From assembly GCA_027924645.1 (NCBI GenBank), contig BSBN01000254.1, forward strand, positions 17,802,501 to 17,866,500: a stretch of DNA of 64,000 bases, read 5' to 3'. Made by a program: the position numbers and the translations under genes. The first letter of the stretch is position 1; each line of letters starts with the position of its first letter. Positions 22,834 to 35,125 of this stretch are shown here, piece after piece. The notes below the pieces were generated by a model, which saw nothing but the letters and a program-made list of their open reading frames with translations, was not told the DNA's origin and did not search any database. Source of the DNA: Cunninghamia lanceolata. Its lineage: Eukaryota; Streptophyta; Pinopsida; Cupressales; Cupressaceae.

Positions 22834-25461
22834 GTAGGATTTGACATATCACTTAAACTTGGACTTGTGGAATGTGGACTTGATGGTCCTGCACCCTGAT
22901 TGCCACTTGTAGATGGTGTTTGTTGTACATTTGAAGGAGTGGATGCTTGAATGCATGGGGCTGTCCTTACACTTGATGATGGTGTCATTTGATGACCACT
23001 TTGTTGAGCCTGAATGGGAGTGGAGGGAGTCACATTTGATGGAGTACCTACTGGTATAAAAACTTCTTTATCTTCTTGTGGTAAGTTGGCTGCAATATTG
23101 ATTGTTTTCTCCAAACTTCCATCCCATGCTTCATCTTCTATGAATTGCACATCTCTGCTAATTATAACTTTCTTGGTTATTAGATTGTATAGTTTGTATG
23201 CCTTGGATTCATCACTATAACCAACAAATATACACTTTTCTCCCTTGTTGTCTAATTTTCTTCTCAACTCATCTGGCATATGTGCATATGCCACACATCC
23301 AAATACTCTCATGTGAGCAACACTATGTTTTCTTCCTATCCATGCTTCTTCAGGAATCATATTCTTTACACTCTTGGTTGGACATCTATTCATAATGTAT
23401 GTTGCACAAGCTACAGCTTCAGCCCAATATTCATTTGACAAATGCTTTGCTTTCAACATGCTTCTTGCCATTTCTATGATTGTTCTATTTTTCCTTTCAG
23501 TTACCCCATTTTGTTGAGGTGTGTACCTGGTTGTGAATTGCTTGTGAATCCCATGGTCTTTGCAAAAATGTAGAAATTCATTTGAGATGTATTCACCACC
23601 TCTATATGTTCTCAATGCTTTGATGTAGTGCCCACTTTACTTCTCAAGAAGTGCCTTGAGGAAGTAATCAAACACTTCATTCTTTTGTCTTAGGAAGTAG
23701 GCCCACGTTTTTCTTGAATAATCATCAATGAATGTCAAAAAGTAGAATCTTCCACCAATTGAGGGTGTTTGCATAGGTCCACACAAATCTAAATGCACAA
23801 TCTCTAGAGGTGCCTTTGTTCTAATTGACTTGCCTATTGGAAATGTCTCTCTATGTTGCTTTCCCAAGATGCATCCTTCACATACTCTTTCTAGTTTCTC
23901 TATTAATGGCAAACCCTTTACCATACTCTTCTTATGAAGCAAATTTAGACCTCCAAAGTTGAGATGCCCAAATCTTAGATGCCATAACCAATTTTCATCT
24001 TTTATTTCTGCTTGAAAGAGGGTTTGTGTAACTACTGCAACTTCTTCTTTATCCTCTTGTGGGTTCATTGTGGGTTGTGTTTGAGCATATTCCACATTCA
24101 AATCTGGCTTAATTTTTAGGGGAAACATTCTATTGTTTGTCATTTGCACTTTAGCAATAAGCTGATTACTTAGAAATTTATCTAGAATAGTGCATTCTTT
24201 ATTTTTGAAAAAGACTCTATACCCCTTTTGAACAAGCTGCCCAATGCTCATTAGATTGTGTTTTAGACCAGGCACAAAATACACATCTAAAATATACTTC
24301 TTCTCCCCCTGTTTAGTTAGAATGTTGATATTACCTTTGCCCATAACTGAAACTTTGTTGTCATTACCCAATGTGACATTTGATTTTACACTTTCATCTA
24401 AACTTGAGAACATTTCCAAGTTCCTTGTCATGTGATTGCTGCAACCTAAGTCTAAAAACCATACATCCTTTTGATTCTCTTGTGCTACATTGCATGCTAT
24501 GAACATATTACTTTGATTTTGATTTTCTTTTGTGAAGTTTGTATTTTGTCTACTAAAATCAAATTGTTTTTTCCTACATTCATTTGAATAATGCCCATAT
24601 TTCTTACAATAATGACATTGGATTTGAGATTTGTCATACCTTTGACCTTGTGGTTGATTTTGAGATGGGTTTGGGCTTGAGTTATGGTTGCTGCCTCTTC
24701 CACTTGAGCTTGATGGGCTGCTTCTTCCACCTCTATATGAATTCCTTCCTCTACCTCTGAAATTAGATCTTCCTCTGCCTCTACCATGGCTGATTGAAAC
24801 TTGTGACTTGAATGCATGCTCCAATGAGGTGTTTGCTGACCTACTTAGCCTATGCTCATGAGAAATGAGAGATGCATGGAGCTCATCAACTAAAAATTGT
24901 GAGAGATTCTTTGTCTTCTCTATGGTCACAACAATGGATTCAAACCTTGTGGGTAAATTTCTTAAAATCTTTTCAACAATCCTTCTATCTTCAAGTGTTT
25001 CACCATGAAATCTAATTTGATTAACTAAACCCATCACTTGTGTGAAAAAAGTGTCTATTGAATCTGATTCCTTCATGAAAATTGTTTGAAAATCCCTTCT
25101 TAACATTTGTAGCTTTGTTGTTTTCACCTTTGCCATTCCTTGATAGGTTGTTTGAAGAATATCCCATGCCTGTTTGGATTTTGTTGCTACTGCAATCCTT
25201 AGAAAAATACTCTCATGCACTGCTTGAAATATGTAAAAGAGAGCTTTGGAGTCCTTCTTCCTATTATCCCTTAACAAATCTTTCTCTGCTTGAGTCAATG
25301 CATTGTATGCTGCTGCATCTATTGGTCCTAGAAAGCCATTCTCTACAAGATCCCATGTCTTGAGAACAAAACAGTGCCTTCATTGTGATAGACCAATACT
25401 CATAGTTTTTGCCATTGAATTGAGGAATTTGTGGATTTGTCAAGCTTGTGCTTGCTGCCAT
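22834..25461 (-). pseudogene. Copia gag-pol, 5' part: gag, protease, integrase (broken)
   Basis: The polyprotein begins at ATG 25461 (MAASTSLTNPQIPQFNGKNY), then shifts frame near 25360 into the long frame 25298-23637. The gag part is followed by an Arg/Gly/Ser-rich stretch and a CCHC zinc knuckle (CHYCKKYGHYSNEC, about 24570-24620). The protease site reads DLGCSNHM where copia normally has DSG. The pre-integrase has HLRFGHLN and CEGC, and the integrase has HLDLCGP and FIDDYSRKTW. A TAA at 23637 interrupts the integrase, which resumes through TYRGGEY and a region rich in Ser/Thr/Pro/Gln. The frame continues at 4177 beyond the inserted transposon. Confidence 0.93.
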
Positions 25462-25540
25462 TGTTGATTGTAAATATCTTGCTTCTTAAAAAACCTTTCT
25501 TGAAAAAAAAACTTTACCACTGATAAACCTTAGCTTATAA

Positions 25541-25555
25541 CCTACTCTGATACCA
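25541..25555 (-). promoter_or_regulatory. Primer binding site of the copia element
   Basis: On the minus strand TGGTATCAGAGTAGG lies 3 nt from the 5' LTR. TGGTATCAGAG is complementary to the 3' end of plant initiator methionine tRNA, the usual copia primer. Confidence 0.92.
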
Positions 25556-25558
25556 CTT

Positions 25559-26257
25559 TGAAAGAAAAGGCAAAGGAGAATAAAAAGAAAATAGAACATT
25601 TGATATTCTGGGTCTGCACATACAGAGTCTTTTTCATTCTTCAATAATGTTAAAAGACAGCATAGAAAGAACCTATAGAGGAATAATAATCCCTGCAGGC
25701 ATCCAATCTTTTTACTGAAGAAAAAGAAATAAAAACATATATATTTTCTCAGTTCAAGAGCTTCAACTCTTCCATACACCACTCAGAAAAATAGAGCAAT
25801 ATGTAGCTCTTTGCTTTGCTGCACACATAGAATTAAAACATCACACAAAAACATTGATTTAAATATTTGCACAGCATATATGCAAACCTTCATATTTCAT
25901 TAAAACTTCATGAATCTCAGCATTCGTCAATTCAGCCTTTTGGGCAGGTCTATTTTCTACATTCAACAGGCATTAGTTTATACACACCATTTTTACAAAA
26001 AAGACATAACATATTTTTAAACATGGACCAAAAACTGTCTTCTCCACACACTAGACAAGGAGGCTATGCCTCTAAGACCATACCCTATAGAAAATTAATG
26101 AGAAACAAGACAAGGGAGGCCATACCTCCAAGACCATTCCCTGCAGAAATATTAATGAAAAAAAGCACGGTGACAGAGGAAAGTAGAAAGCAGTCCACAG
26201 AAGGAGTTATCTTATCTAAATTAAATGAGGCGAGTGGTTGGGATTACTATTCCAACA
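25559..26257 (-). repeat. 5' LTR of the copia element
   Basis: A 699-bp LTR, TG...CA, matching 1828-2526 over its full length and followed by the ATACA duplication. Being next to the PBS, it is the upstream LTR and would hold the promoter. Confidence 0.93.
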
Positions 26258-26262
26258 ATACA

Positions 26263-27533
26263 GGTATGTCAATTGTCATGATTTGGCAACATGCAAATCT
26301 ACAAGTTGAAATCTGTCTGATCTCGTTACCATGAACCTTTGATTTGTGTCTAAGAACATTGATATAGTGAGTGACATTATGCTATGGCATTGATATGTAA
26401 GCACAACAATGTTCTGAACCTAAATAAAACTATATGCTAGCAATACTATGATGTACCTGTGTTTTTTTACTAAAATAGCAGTCAGATGAGTGCAAATAGG
26501 AGATACTTGCTTTTTGACTGAAATAGCAGTTAGATGAGTGCAAAGGAGATACCTGCTTTTTGACTGAAATAGTAATGTCACATGTGTGTGTATATATACT
26601 ATTTTTTTTTTACTGAAATAGCAGTCAAATGAGTGCAAAAATATATAAACAAACTATTGTGAATCAAACTTGGATGTACCTTCTTTTTGATAGAAATAAC
26701 ACTGTCACATGAGTACATATATATAAACAAACTATTATGAACCAGACTTGGAATATTTTGAGAACATAAAGCTTTTAGTAATATTTTCATTTGAGACATA
26801 CATGTATAGAAATTCATACCTCTTTAGAGATGTAGCTGAATCTTTTTAGCACTTTACATGGGGTGTAGACAGAGTTTAAGGCTATATCTTTACAAGGGTT
26901 GTTATAAGGCAGTCTACAATATGTTTCAAAAACTGAATCTTTAGCATATGAGGACATGTAAGATTTAAGTGGAATATAAATCATTTTGATATTGTAGTTC
27001 TTCATGGAAATATGGTTAAGAGTTCTCTTGTTTAGTAGGGTTGTTGAGAAACCATACTATTGCACTTTTAATAGTAGACTCTCATAATGGCATCAAGGTT
27101 GGGTTCTCTTGTAATATTGTTAGTTGTGTTGAACTCGGAGTAGTAATAGTAAATATGGCAAAGTGCGACACTTTATTGGGTTATTATAGGAAATGTTCAT
27201 GTTTGTTTTGGATTGATGGATCTTCTATTTAAGTTACATTGAATTATGTGCTTTATGAGGATTTGAGAATATATTTATATTTTATATTCTAGGCCTTGTT
27301 TAAGATTTTGTCAAATGGCTTATTACTTCTATGAGACTAATATTTGTCTTGTAGACTAGGGCAGTTGCAACTTCAAGAGGTCCTTGATTGAAGTGTTAGC
27401 ATGTTGATTGGCACGAGAAAGATATCATCTTACACTATTGGTGATAAGAATTTCTTGTTGTCACCATGTACTATAATATGATTTCCTTGCACAAGGAACA
27501 TAACCATTAATATGGGCTCCATTAAGTAATAAG
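26263..27533. other. Intergenic DNA with a minisatellite, no gene
   Basis: About 26455-26765 holds a minisatellite built from GAAATAGCAGTCAGATGAGT-like units separated by T-runs and short AT tracts (at least four clear copies). The rest is AT-rich with no exon or domain I can support. Confidence 0.55.
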
Positions 27534-28259
27534 AACTATGTTTTCCTATGGGCTTCTCTGGAGGATGGCTCGTCCTGTGGGGATGACTCCTCTCAGGAGG
27601 ATGAGCTCCCTCTTGAATCGGTTCCAGTGGGGGTGGTGGCGGCAGCTGCTATGAACCCCACGATGTTGTTAGATTCTATCGATCCTTTTTCAACCTCCAC
27701 ATCAGCTCCTCCTGTGTCAGATCAAATCACTACTGCTATAGCTTATGTTCTTCCTAATCCAGACTTGGTGGTAATGCGCCTGATGGCTTCGGGTCTTGCT
27801 ACTTCTTCTTCTCTAGTCGCTACTTTGGTTGTGCCCTCTTCAGGGTCGGCCTTATTGGTGCCTTCCTTGGATGTTGCTATTCGGGAGGTTCCCCCTCTCT
27901 CGCCTTGCTCTATGGACTTTGACTCTGAAGTCTCTTGGACTGTGGTTCAGCGCAAAAAGAGGGGGCTCCCCAAAGCTATTGGTGAGTTACGCCCTAAGGT
28001 TAAGGGGGTTAGGTTTACTAGTCCAGGATCTGTTGTTGTTTAGATCCCTTGTCTGGTTTTCTATTGTTTGTGTGCGTCTGAAGCACTATTTGGGTGTCCT
28101 TGCTGGGATGGTGGTCTCTCTCAGCCAGGTTGTTTATTTGCCCTTTGGGCCTTAGTTGTTTTGGGTTCAGCCCCAGTAAGTTGCTTTTTCTTTTCATGAT
28201 CCTGTAATAGGGTTCAGCACCCTTGCTTTGCCGCTTACCATAATCAAAAACTATGTTTT
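27534..28259 (+). mobile_element. 5'-truncated LINE: ORF1 end plus 3' UTR
   Basis: The body 27545-28248 is flanked by an 11-bp duplication AACTATGTTTT (27534-27544 and 28249-28259), as expected for target-primed insertion. An open frame from 27551 to the TAG at 28041 ends in DSEVSWTVVQRKKRG, as in the minus-strand LINE near 51200. It is followed by a 3' UTR with GGGTTCAG words and a TAATCAAA tail. No RT or endonuclease ORF is present. The same end occurs at 37847-38041. Confidence 0.8.
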
Positions 28260-31200
28260 TACTATACACAAACAAATTCCCTACTAATGTTGCATAATGT
28301 TCTAGGTAACTAACCACAAGGTCAATTCAACTAAAATCTAAGTATAAATATCAATTTGAAAATATATTGTTTCTATATGGAATCACTTACTACTAACCAT
28401 TAAGTTCAAATATTATCTAGTATGTTAACTAGACTATTATAAAAATATTAGGTTGTACCATAAGGTAAATGAAATCAAAAGGTTAAGAATATTATTATTA
28501 TTGAGTGTTTATCTTCATATGGTGATCTAATGGATATAGTGTTGCCAACTATATCAAGTATGACTCGAGTATTGTTTATGCATAAAACAAGTTTATAATT
28601 ATTGTTGTAAGCCTTTTGAAGTCTTAGATAGCTTTTATGTGGCTTTGTTAATGCATGGTGTGCTCCAATCAAGAAGAATGTCATAAGACAACTTGATTAT
28701 GATACTTGATATCATTGAATCATATTATAGAAGGACATCACTTGGAGTTATATTGAGGCTTTACATTATTATTGCATTGAGAAGATATTTTGACTATTGC
28801 TAGCCTATGTTATGATATGACTAGATTTATTTTAAATTGATTATGACATTATGCATATTTTTGTGTATGGATTTGATTCTTGCAAAGTTAATGAATGTTG
28901 GTTTGAAACCCTATGTATAGGAATTTGCTTATATTCCTTGAGTGATTATTGTGAGAAGAACTACATGTGACTTCTATCTCATTTGGAAGTGGGTATGTAG
29001 ACAATCCTTGGGCGAACAATGCCCTTGTGACTAAAGTCAGTAAATGAGATGTTTAGGGAATAGCTCTAGAGTTTGGGGATGCTTCAAAACTTGATTAACC
29101 CTTCCTCTTCAATATGCTTAACTTGAGGCTAAAATTTGCATTAGATGGTTGTGAACTCACCTTTCCAATCAATGTTTCCACTATATAGGTTGATTTAAAT
29201 TTATTATCACATTATGCATAATTTTTGTGTATGGATTTGATTCTAGCAAAGTTAAAAAATGTTGGTATGAAACCCTATGTATAGGAATTTGCTTATATTC
29301 CTCAAGTGATTATTGTGAGGATAACTACATGTGACTTCTATCTCATTTGGAAGTGGGTATGTAGACAGTCCTTGGGCAAAGAACACCCTTGTGACCGAAG
29401 TCAGTAAAGGAGGTGTTTGGGGAATAGCTCTAGAGTTTGGGGTTGCTCCTAAACTTGATTAACCGTTCCTCTTCAATATGCTTAACTTGAGGCTAAAATT
29501 TGCATTAGATGGTTATGAACTAACCTTTCCAATTACTGTCTCCACTATATAGGTCGAAGCCAATATAAGGCAATACATCATCAACAATTTTATCTACTCT
29601 AAGGTTTGTGGTGTTTTGACTTTCTAAAATCTACTCCAATCTTAGATGAACTTTTAGAGTCACTATCACCATGGCCTACCTTTGATTTGAATGTATGAGA
29701 ATGCTTTTGCTCATCTAGACTAAAAATATCAGAGTTGTGCATTGAAGACTATGGCATTGTGACTTGGCTCAGTGATAAGTATAAAAATGTATAGGTTAGC
29801 CTCTCAACACTAGTGAGCTATATTCTTCTAAGAAATAAGGGCATGATAAACTTGGCCAAGACATGGCAATGAATGAGTTAAGGAAACCTACTAACTTTGC
29901 ATTTGATGATTGTGTTGAATTAAGATATTGTGATTTGATGGTGAATAACTCTTAATCTTTATGGAGGATTGACTAGCTATAAATATGTGCTCAGATCTAT
30001 GTTGAGTTTAGGATGGAATTCCTTATGATTACCTTTGCCAACTGTGGGCAATTAATGGTAAGTATTACCAAATAAGGTATGGTATTTTGCCTTTATATTT
30101 GTTTGGTGGATATGCTAGTTGTATGATTGGTAATATACAAAATGTTATGTCCTTAGACTTGTGGAATAATGTCTAATATGGGTTTGACCTCTATCTATCA
30201 AATATTGTGTTCCCAAGTAACAAGGAAATGAAGTGAAGGGCCTTTGAGATTATTTTATGAATTTTTGTATTTGTTTATTTATTTGTGTTGGATACAAGTC
30301 AATACATGTGGATTCCATGTGCTACTTGTGTGTTGGTAATTTGACCCCAAAGCCTACAAGACCATGTGTATAGGTTAATGGATCACTCTATGTGGTATTA
30401 CATCAAAATTCAAACAATCTAAGATATGTAAACCCTTAAGACATCTTGATTTTATTTATCTAACTATAAGATTATCCCACTTGTCAAAATCAAGTTTGAT
30501 ACAAGTGCATTTTAGTAGATTTTCACCAATACCATACAGGAGACGAATGCTAGGAGCTAACCATCATACCTTAGGGATTAGTCAATTTTCACCAATAACA
30601 TAGAGCTAATGGATGTTAGGAGCTACCCATGATATGATACAGGTGCAATTTAGTTGATAATCACTAGTAGCTAATAATTGTGTCTTAGGGAGTAGATGGT
30701 TATCACAGTGACACAAAAGTGATGGATGTCAAAAGCTACCCATGGTATGAGAGGGTATAGCTAACATTCACTAGTGCCATGTAGGTGACAGATGCTTGTA
30801 GCTACACCAAACCAAGTTGGACTAACTTTTACCAATAACATGGAGGTAATAAATATTAAGATCCACTGACTCAAAAGGTTCAACAGAGTGGAAATCTCTT
30901 TAATAACCATATTTGTTGTATGTTGTTACAGTTACACCTCAGTCATTGGTGACCACAAACAATATGGGATGCTTGTCTCGTCGTCGTCATCAGAGTTGGA
31001 AGTGAAAAAAAAGATGGGACCCACCACCTTACATTAAGATCAATGACTCAAAAGAATTATGCTAACATCTATAGTGGGGGATTGAATGGGCTAGGAGAGT
31101 TGCAAACTATTTTGCGTCACAAAGGAACCTTAATTCGCATGACTTATATAACACTCTGATGCCTGCAACCATTTAGAACTGGCCACGTCACCTCAAACTT

Positions 31201-33413
31201 TAAACTTTGTAGGGTTGCGGTAGGGAATAAATCGCTAAAGGTGGTTTCGAGGAGTAATTACTAGTAAGTTTACACAATAAAGGAAGCAACCTAGTTTTGA
31301 GCAAACTAAGCTAATAAAGTGCAAAGGGGCTCGTGGCGCAACTAAGTATTTAGGCATAGAACAAAGGAACATTAAAGCGAAGGCTCGCGTAGGTTTTAAT
31401 CAAATAGCCCTCCATCCGACAAAACACAACCAAAAAATACCACGAAACATAGGAAGAAAAAATCCACTACTTGGAATTCATGAGCCCAAACAACATATAT
31501 CGAATTAGTTATGTGAGAGGAATGAACCACATGCAAAGGGTTGTAGGGGACATTGCGAGGATCAAAATAAGATTAAACAAAAGGAACCAAGCACAAATAA
31601 GATTTAGGAGTCTCAATCTAGTGGCCCTAAGTCCAAATCAGTCTTGGGCATTGATGGGAATAAAAGGATTACAACACCTATCCTCCTAATGCAACATGAT
31701 GAGAAAGAGGTGGTCTCCTCAAATCCCTTTGATCGTATGAAATGGAAGGTCACAAAGACACTTTGACCAATTTTGAAAAGTGAGGGGTATGTATGTATGA
31801 ACAAACTTGTTGATACAAAACTCAAATTGCATTAACCTAAGCTCAATATTATCATAAGAGACAACATATGCCTTGAAAAGGTCTATTTTGAGTATAACAA
31901 CCTGAAACTCCCTTCCCACACCTCCTTGTCCCCCTTTTCATTTTTTAGATTTTGCTTATTGTGAACTACATCTTGTGCTAGGATGATTTGATCTAAAATT
32001 TAATGTCCCTTGACAAACTTTCATTTTTATGAAAATATCTTTTTCTTTTATCTCTCTATTGTACCCAGTATTTCTTCTTCTACGTGATCCCATCGTTTAG
32101 ATGCTCTTACCATAACTCACATGTAGCCTTATCCTCATCAAATGATTTTCATGGATATTGGAGGAAATTAAAGTTAATTATTCTCAAAGTGTTCTTTGTT
32201 CCATTTCTAGCATATTCTTTAGCAATTGGAGCACATGAAATTTCTAGCCTTTCTAAATAGGAAATGATCTAAAGATTTGGCTATGTGGACCTACCCTTTC
32301 TTGTGGTTAGAGCTTGTGAACAAACCATATGAAGTATGAATATTTTCCAATTGATTGTATCCAAAACATTATCCCAATGAGTTATTTTTTATTGGAATTT
32401 CATGAAACTCCTACTTCTCTACAAGATCTCAAATACTAGTTAGGTCTCCTCCACCAACCCAAGGGGCGTCTATTTTTATAAAAACATGATAGATTAAACC
32501 ATCACTTCAAAAGAAGAGTGCTTTTTAGTGTGAAATATTTTTTAGTTTGTCATTTATTGTTGGAGATGCCATCAATAAGTGCCCTACCTTAGCTAAAATG
32601 GATATCCCCAAAAGTGTTGTAAATCAACACTCCTAGGCTTCTTGCTATTCCACATGCATTTGTAATTAATATACTCAATCCTTTAACCAAATTTTGTAAG
32701 TGGACAAGAAAACTCATTGAGCGTAGTTTCTTGTGAAAAAAATAATGTATGACAATTTAAGGTGAATATAACTCGTATACCTATTTTACATAAATTTATA
32801 TAAAAGATGTAGAGAGATCATTCTCAAGGCACCTATTCCACTTATGTCATGAATCCAGTAAAAAATAGGTCATAATTTTTATGTATTTTTATTATTTTAA
32901 ATGGAAATAAATTATTTGTTTACTTTACATTTTTACTAAACAATTATTTTATTATTAAATGGCATCATTAATATTATGTTTATTATATTAAATATTAATA
33001 CTTTGACATGTAAATGGCTATCAAATTTAAGGTAAGAGTTTTTCTTTCACAATCACGATATCAAATGCTTCTCCTCTTGCTGCAACTATAGGATACATCT
33101 CGACATAATTAAACCCATGGGACATTCTTTCATAAAACAAGCATTTTACAGTATGGTCTTTGTATTTCTACTACATGATGTAAAGTTTTATACTCCTCTT
33201 GTTCACATATGTATTGTTTACTAGCATCACTTCACCCTCCATGGTGAGTTTATGGATATGTTTCTAATGCTTCTATTTCAATTAATAGGGAGACACCATA
33301 GAGTCCTCTAGGGATCTTTTGATATGAGTGCATCTATTAACATCCATGATATAGTATCCTTCATTAGCTAGAATTGTGAAAGATGTTTTCATTGTGCATA
33401 TCGTAAGGATTGT
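28260..33413. other. Long gene-free stretch with decayed repeats
   Basis: A direct tandem duplication of about 364 bp occupies 28829-29189 and 29190-29553 (shared blocks such as AACTACATGTGACTTCTATC). Between about 30500 and 30860, imperfect units of 60-80 bp recur around GGAGCTAMCCATSATA and TCACCAATA. I see nothing I can name in 31000-33000. Small ORFs there look random. Confidence 0.55.
33040..33400 (-). pseudogene. Possible copia RT relic
   Basis: On the minus strand, 33111-33052 encodes a peptide (FNYVEMYPIVARGEAFDIV) that resembles the copia RT stretch usually read as DYxExFAPVARxEAIR. Flanking frames are full of stops. The match is short, so this is a weak call. Confidence 0.25.
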
Positions 33414-33969
33414 TGGTAAGGCGTGTGCAGAAAAATGGGGGACCAAAAAGTGGCTTTGGTTTAAACAAGCCATAACGTAAGCGCGTTATAACGTGCTTGT
33501 GTTATAACACGCTCGCATTTTAGAGCAATTAAAATGATTTAGATGATAAGTGTAGCAAATCATCCAACTTCTTTCGCCCTAGAGTATATACATGAAATAA
33601 ACTTTAAAGTATAAGTGACATTTACATATGGACATTTACTTACTTATACTTTAAGTTATATTTCATGTATATACTTTCAGTATGTTTGAGAATGGTTTTA
33701 GATCTCTAGGAGTTATAATGCAGATTCTAGGTTTTAGAGGATTCTATAATTTTTTAAACAGCTAAATTTTAGTAATCAACAAGCTCCTATCATCTTGCAG
33801 TTGTCTAATGGTAGTTGTAACTATTCCAAAGCATTATCAAGCCTCTCCTTAGAAATAAGAGGACCTATTCTTATGCAAGAGACCTACCAAGGAATCCAAG
33901 CAAAATACTAAGTCAAGTTCAAGAAAGTGGCAATCCTCTAAGCATTTTTTCAAGAGATTTTCAAGCTTG

Positions 33970-33972
<3 letters not shown>

Positions 33973-34031
<59 letters not shown>
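33973..34031. repeat. (TC)n microsatellite
   Basis: An uninterrupted TC dinucleotide run of about 59 bp at the inner end of the left foldback arm. Confidence 0.97.
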
Positions 34032-34036
<5 letters not shown>

Positions 34037-34179
34037 TTCAAGGATATAGCAAGGAAGGTATGTAGGTGAGAAACAAGTGTGATATAGTCAATGTGGATAA
34101 GTGAAAAGATCTATGAGATATGACATGGTTGAAGACCCAATGCAAATTTATCTCTAAACATACAAGTTACTTCTCTAAT

Positions 34180-35125
34180 TTATGCATTGTTCTTGCGATT
34201 CAACCCTCAACATTAGATACAAAGGCGAGTGAATTGTTTGACAAGACACCTCAAAGAGATGCCATCTCATGGAATGCAATCATTGCAAGATATGCACAAA
34301 ATGAATTTTTGATTAGGCTTTTAAAACTTTCAAGCAAATGCAATTAGTGGGTGTAAAGCCAAATTCCACAACCTTTGCTAGCATCCTCCCTGCCTGTGCC
34401 AAATGGCATCTTTGGAACAGGTTATGGACATCCATCTAAGCATAAAGGATATGGGAATTTGGTAGATGTTGTAGTTATAACTGCCCTGGTAGACATGTAT
34501 GCAAAATGTGGAAGCATAGACAAGGCACGTGAACTATTTGACAAAACATCTCAAAGATATGCCATCTCATGAAATGCAAAGATTGAAAGATATGCACAAG
34601 ATGGATTTGTTGATAAGGCTTTAGAAACTTTCAAGCAAATGCAATTGATGGGTGTAAAGCTAAATTCCACAACCTTTGCCAACATCCTCCCTGCCTATGC
34701 CAAAATGGGATCTTTGGAACAAGGTATGGACATCCATCAAAGCATAAAGGATATGGGAATTTTGTAGATGTTGTAGTTGCAACTGCCCTGGTAGACATGT
34801 ATGCAAAATGTGGAAACATAGACAAGGCACATGAAATATTTGACAAACATCTCAAAGAGATGCCATCTCATGAAATGTAATGATTGCAAGATATGCACAA
34901 AATGGATTTTTGTTGATAAGGCTTTAGAAACTTTCTAACAAATGCAATTGATGGGTGTAAAGCCAAATTCCACAAACTTTGCCTGCATCCTCCCTACCTA
35001 TACCAAAATTGGATCTTTGGAATAGGGTATGGACATCCATCAAAGCATAAAGGATATGGGAATTTTTTTAGATGTCATAGTTGCAACTACCCTGGTAGAC
35101 ATGTATGCAAAATGTGGATGCATAG
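34180..35125 (+). pseudogene. Captured PPR gene fragment, tandemly triplicated
   Basis: Peptides such as ALVDMYAKCGSIDKARELFD, RDAISWNAIIARYAQN and ALETFKQMQLMGVK are unmistakable PLS-class pentatricopeptide repeats, normally organelle RNA-binding proteins. The unit repeats at about 303 bp (anchors near 34331, 34634 and 34938). That is about 101 codons, the length of one P-L-S triplet. Each copy has stops or frameshifts (for example TGA in place of Trp near 34570), there is no start, targeting peptide or C-terminal domain, and the whole block lies between transposon foldback arms. It is a captured, non-functional fragment. Confidence 0.88.

Larger units (their letters stand above)
1823..26262 (-). 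mobile_element. Ty1/copia LTR retrotransposon split by a DNA transposon
   Basis: The ends are two 699-bp LTRs (1828-2526 and 25559-26257), each starting TG and ending CA, flanked by the 5-bp duplication ATACA (1823-1827 and 26258-26262). A PBS adjoins the right LTR and a purine tract adjoins the left LTR, so the element reads on the minus strand. Removing the 18.65-kb insertion leaves about 5.8 kb, normal for Ty1/copia. The order gag, protease, integrase, RT, RNase H is the copia order. Stops and frameshifts make it non-autonomous now. Confidence 0.95.

Noticed and set aside
30500..30860. CRISPR-like spaced repeats
   Set aside because: Units are imperfect, spacing is irregular and the genome is plant-like. 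These are decayed tandem repeats.
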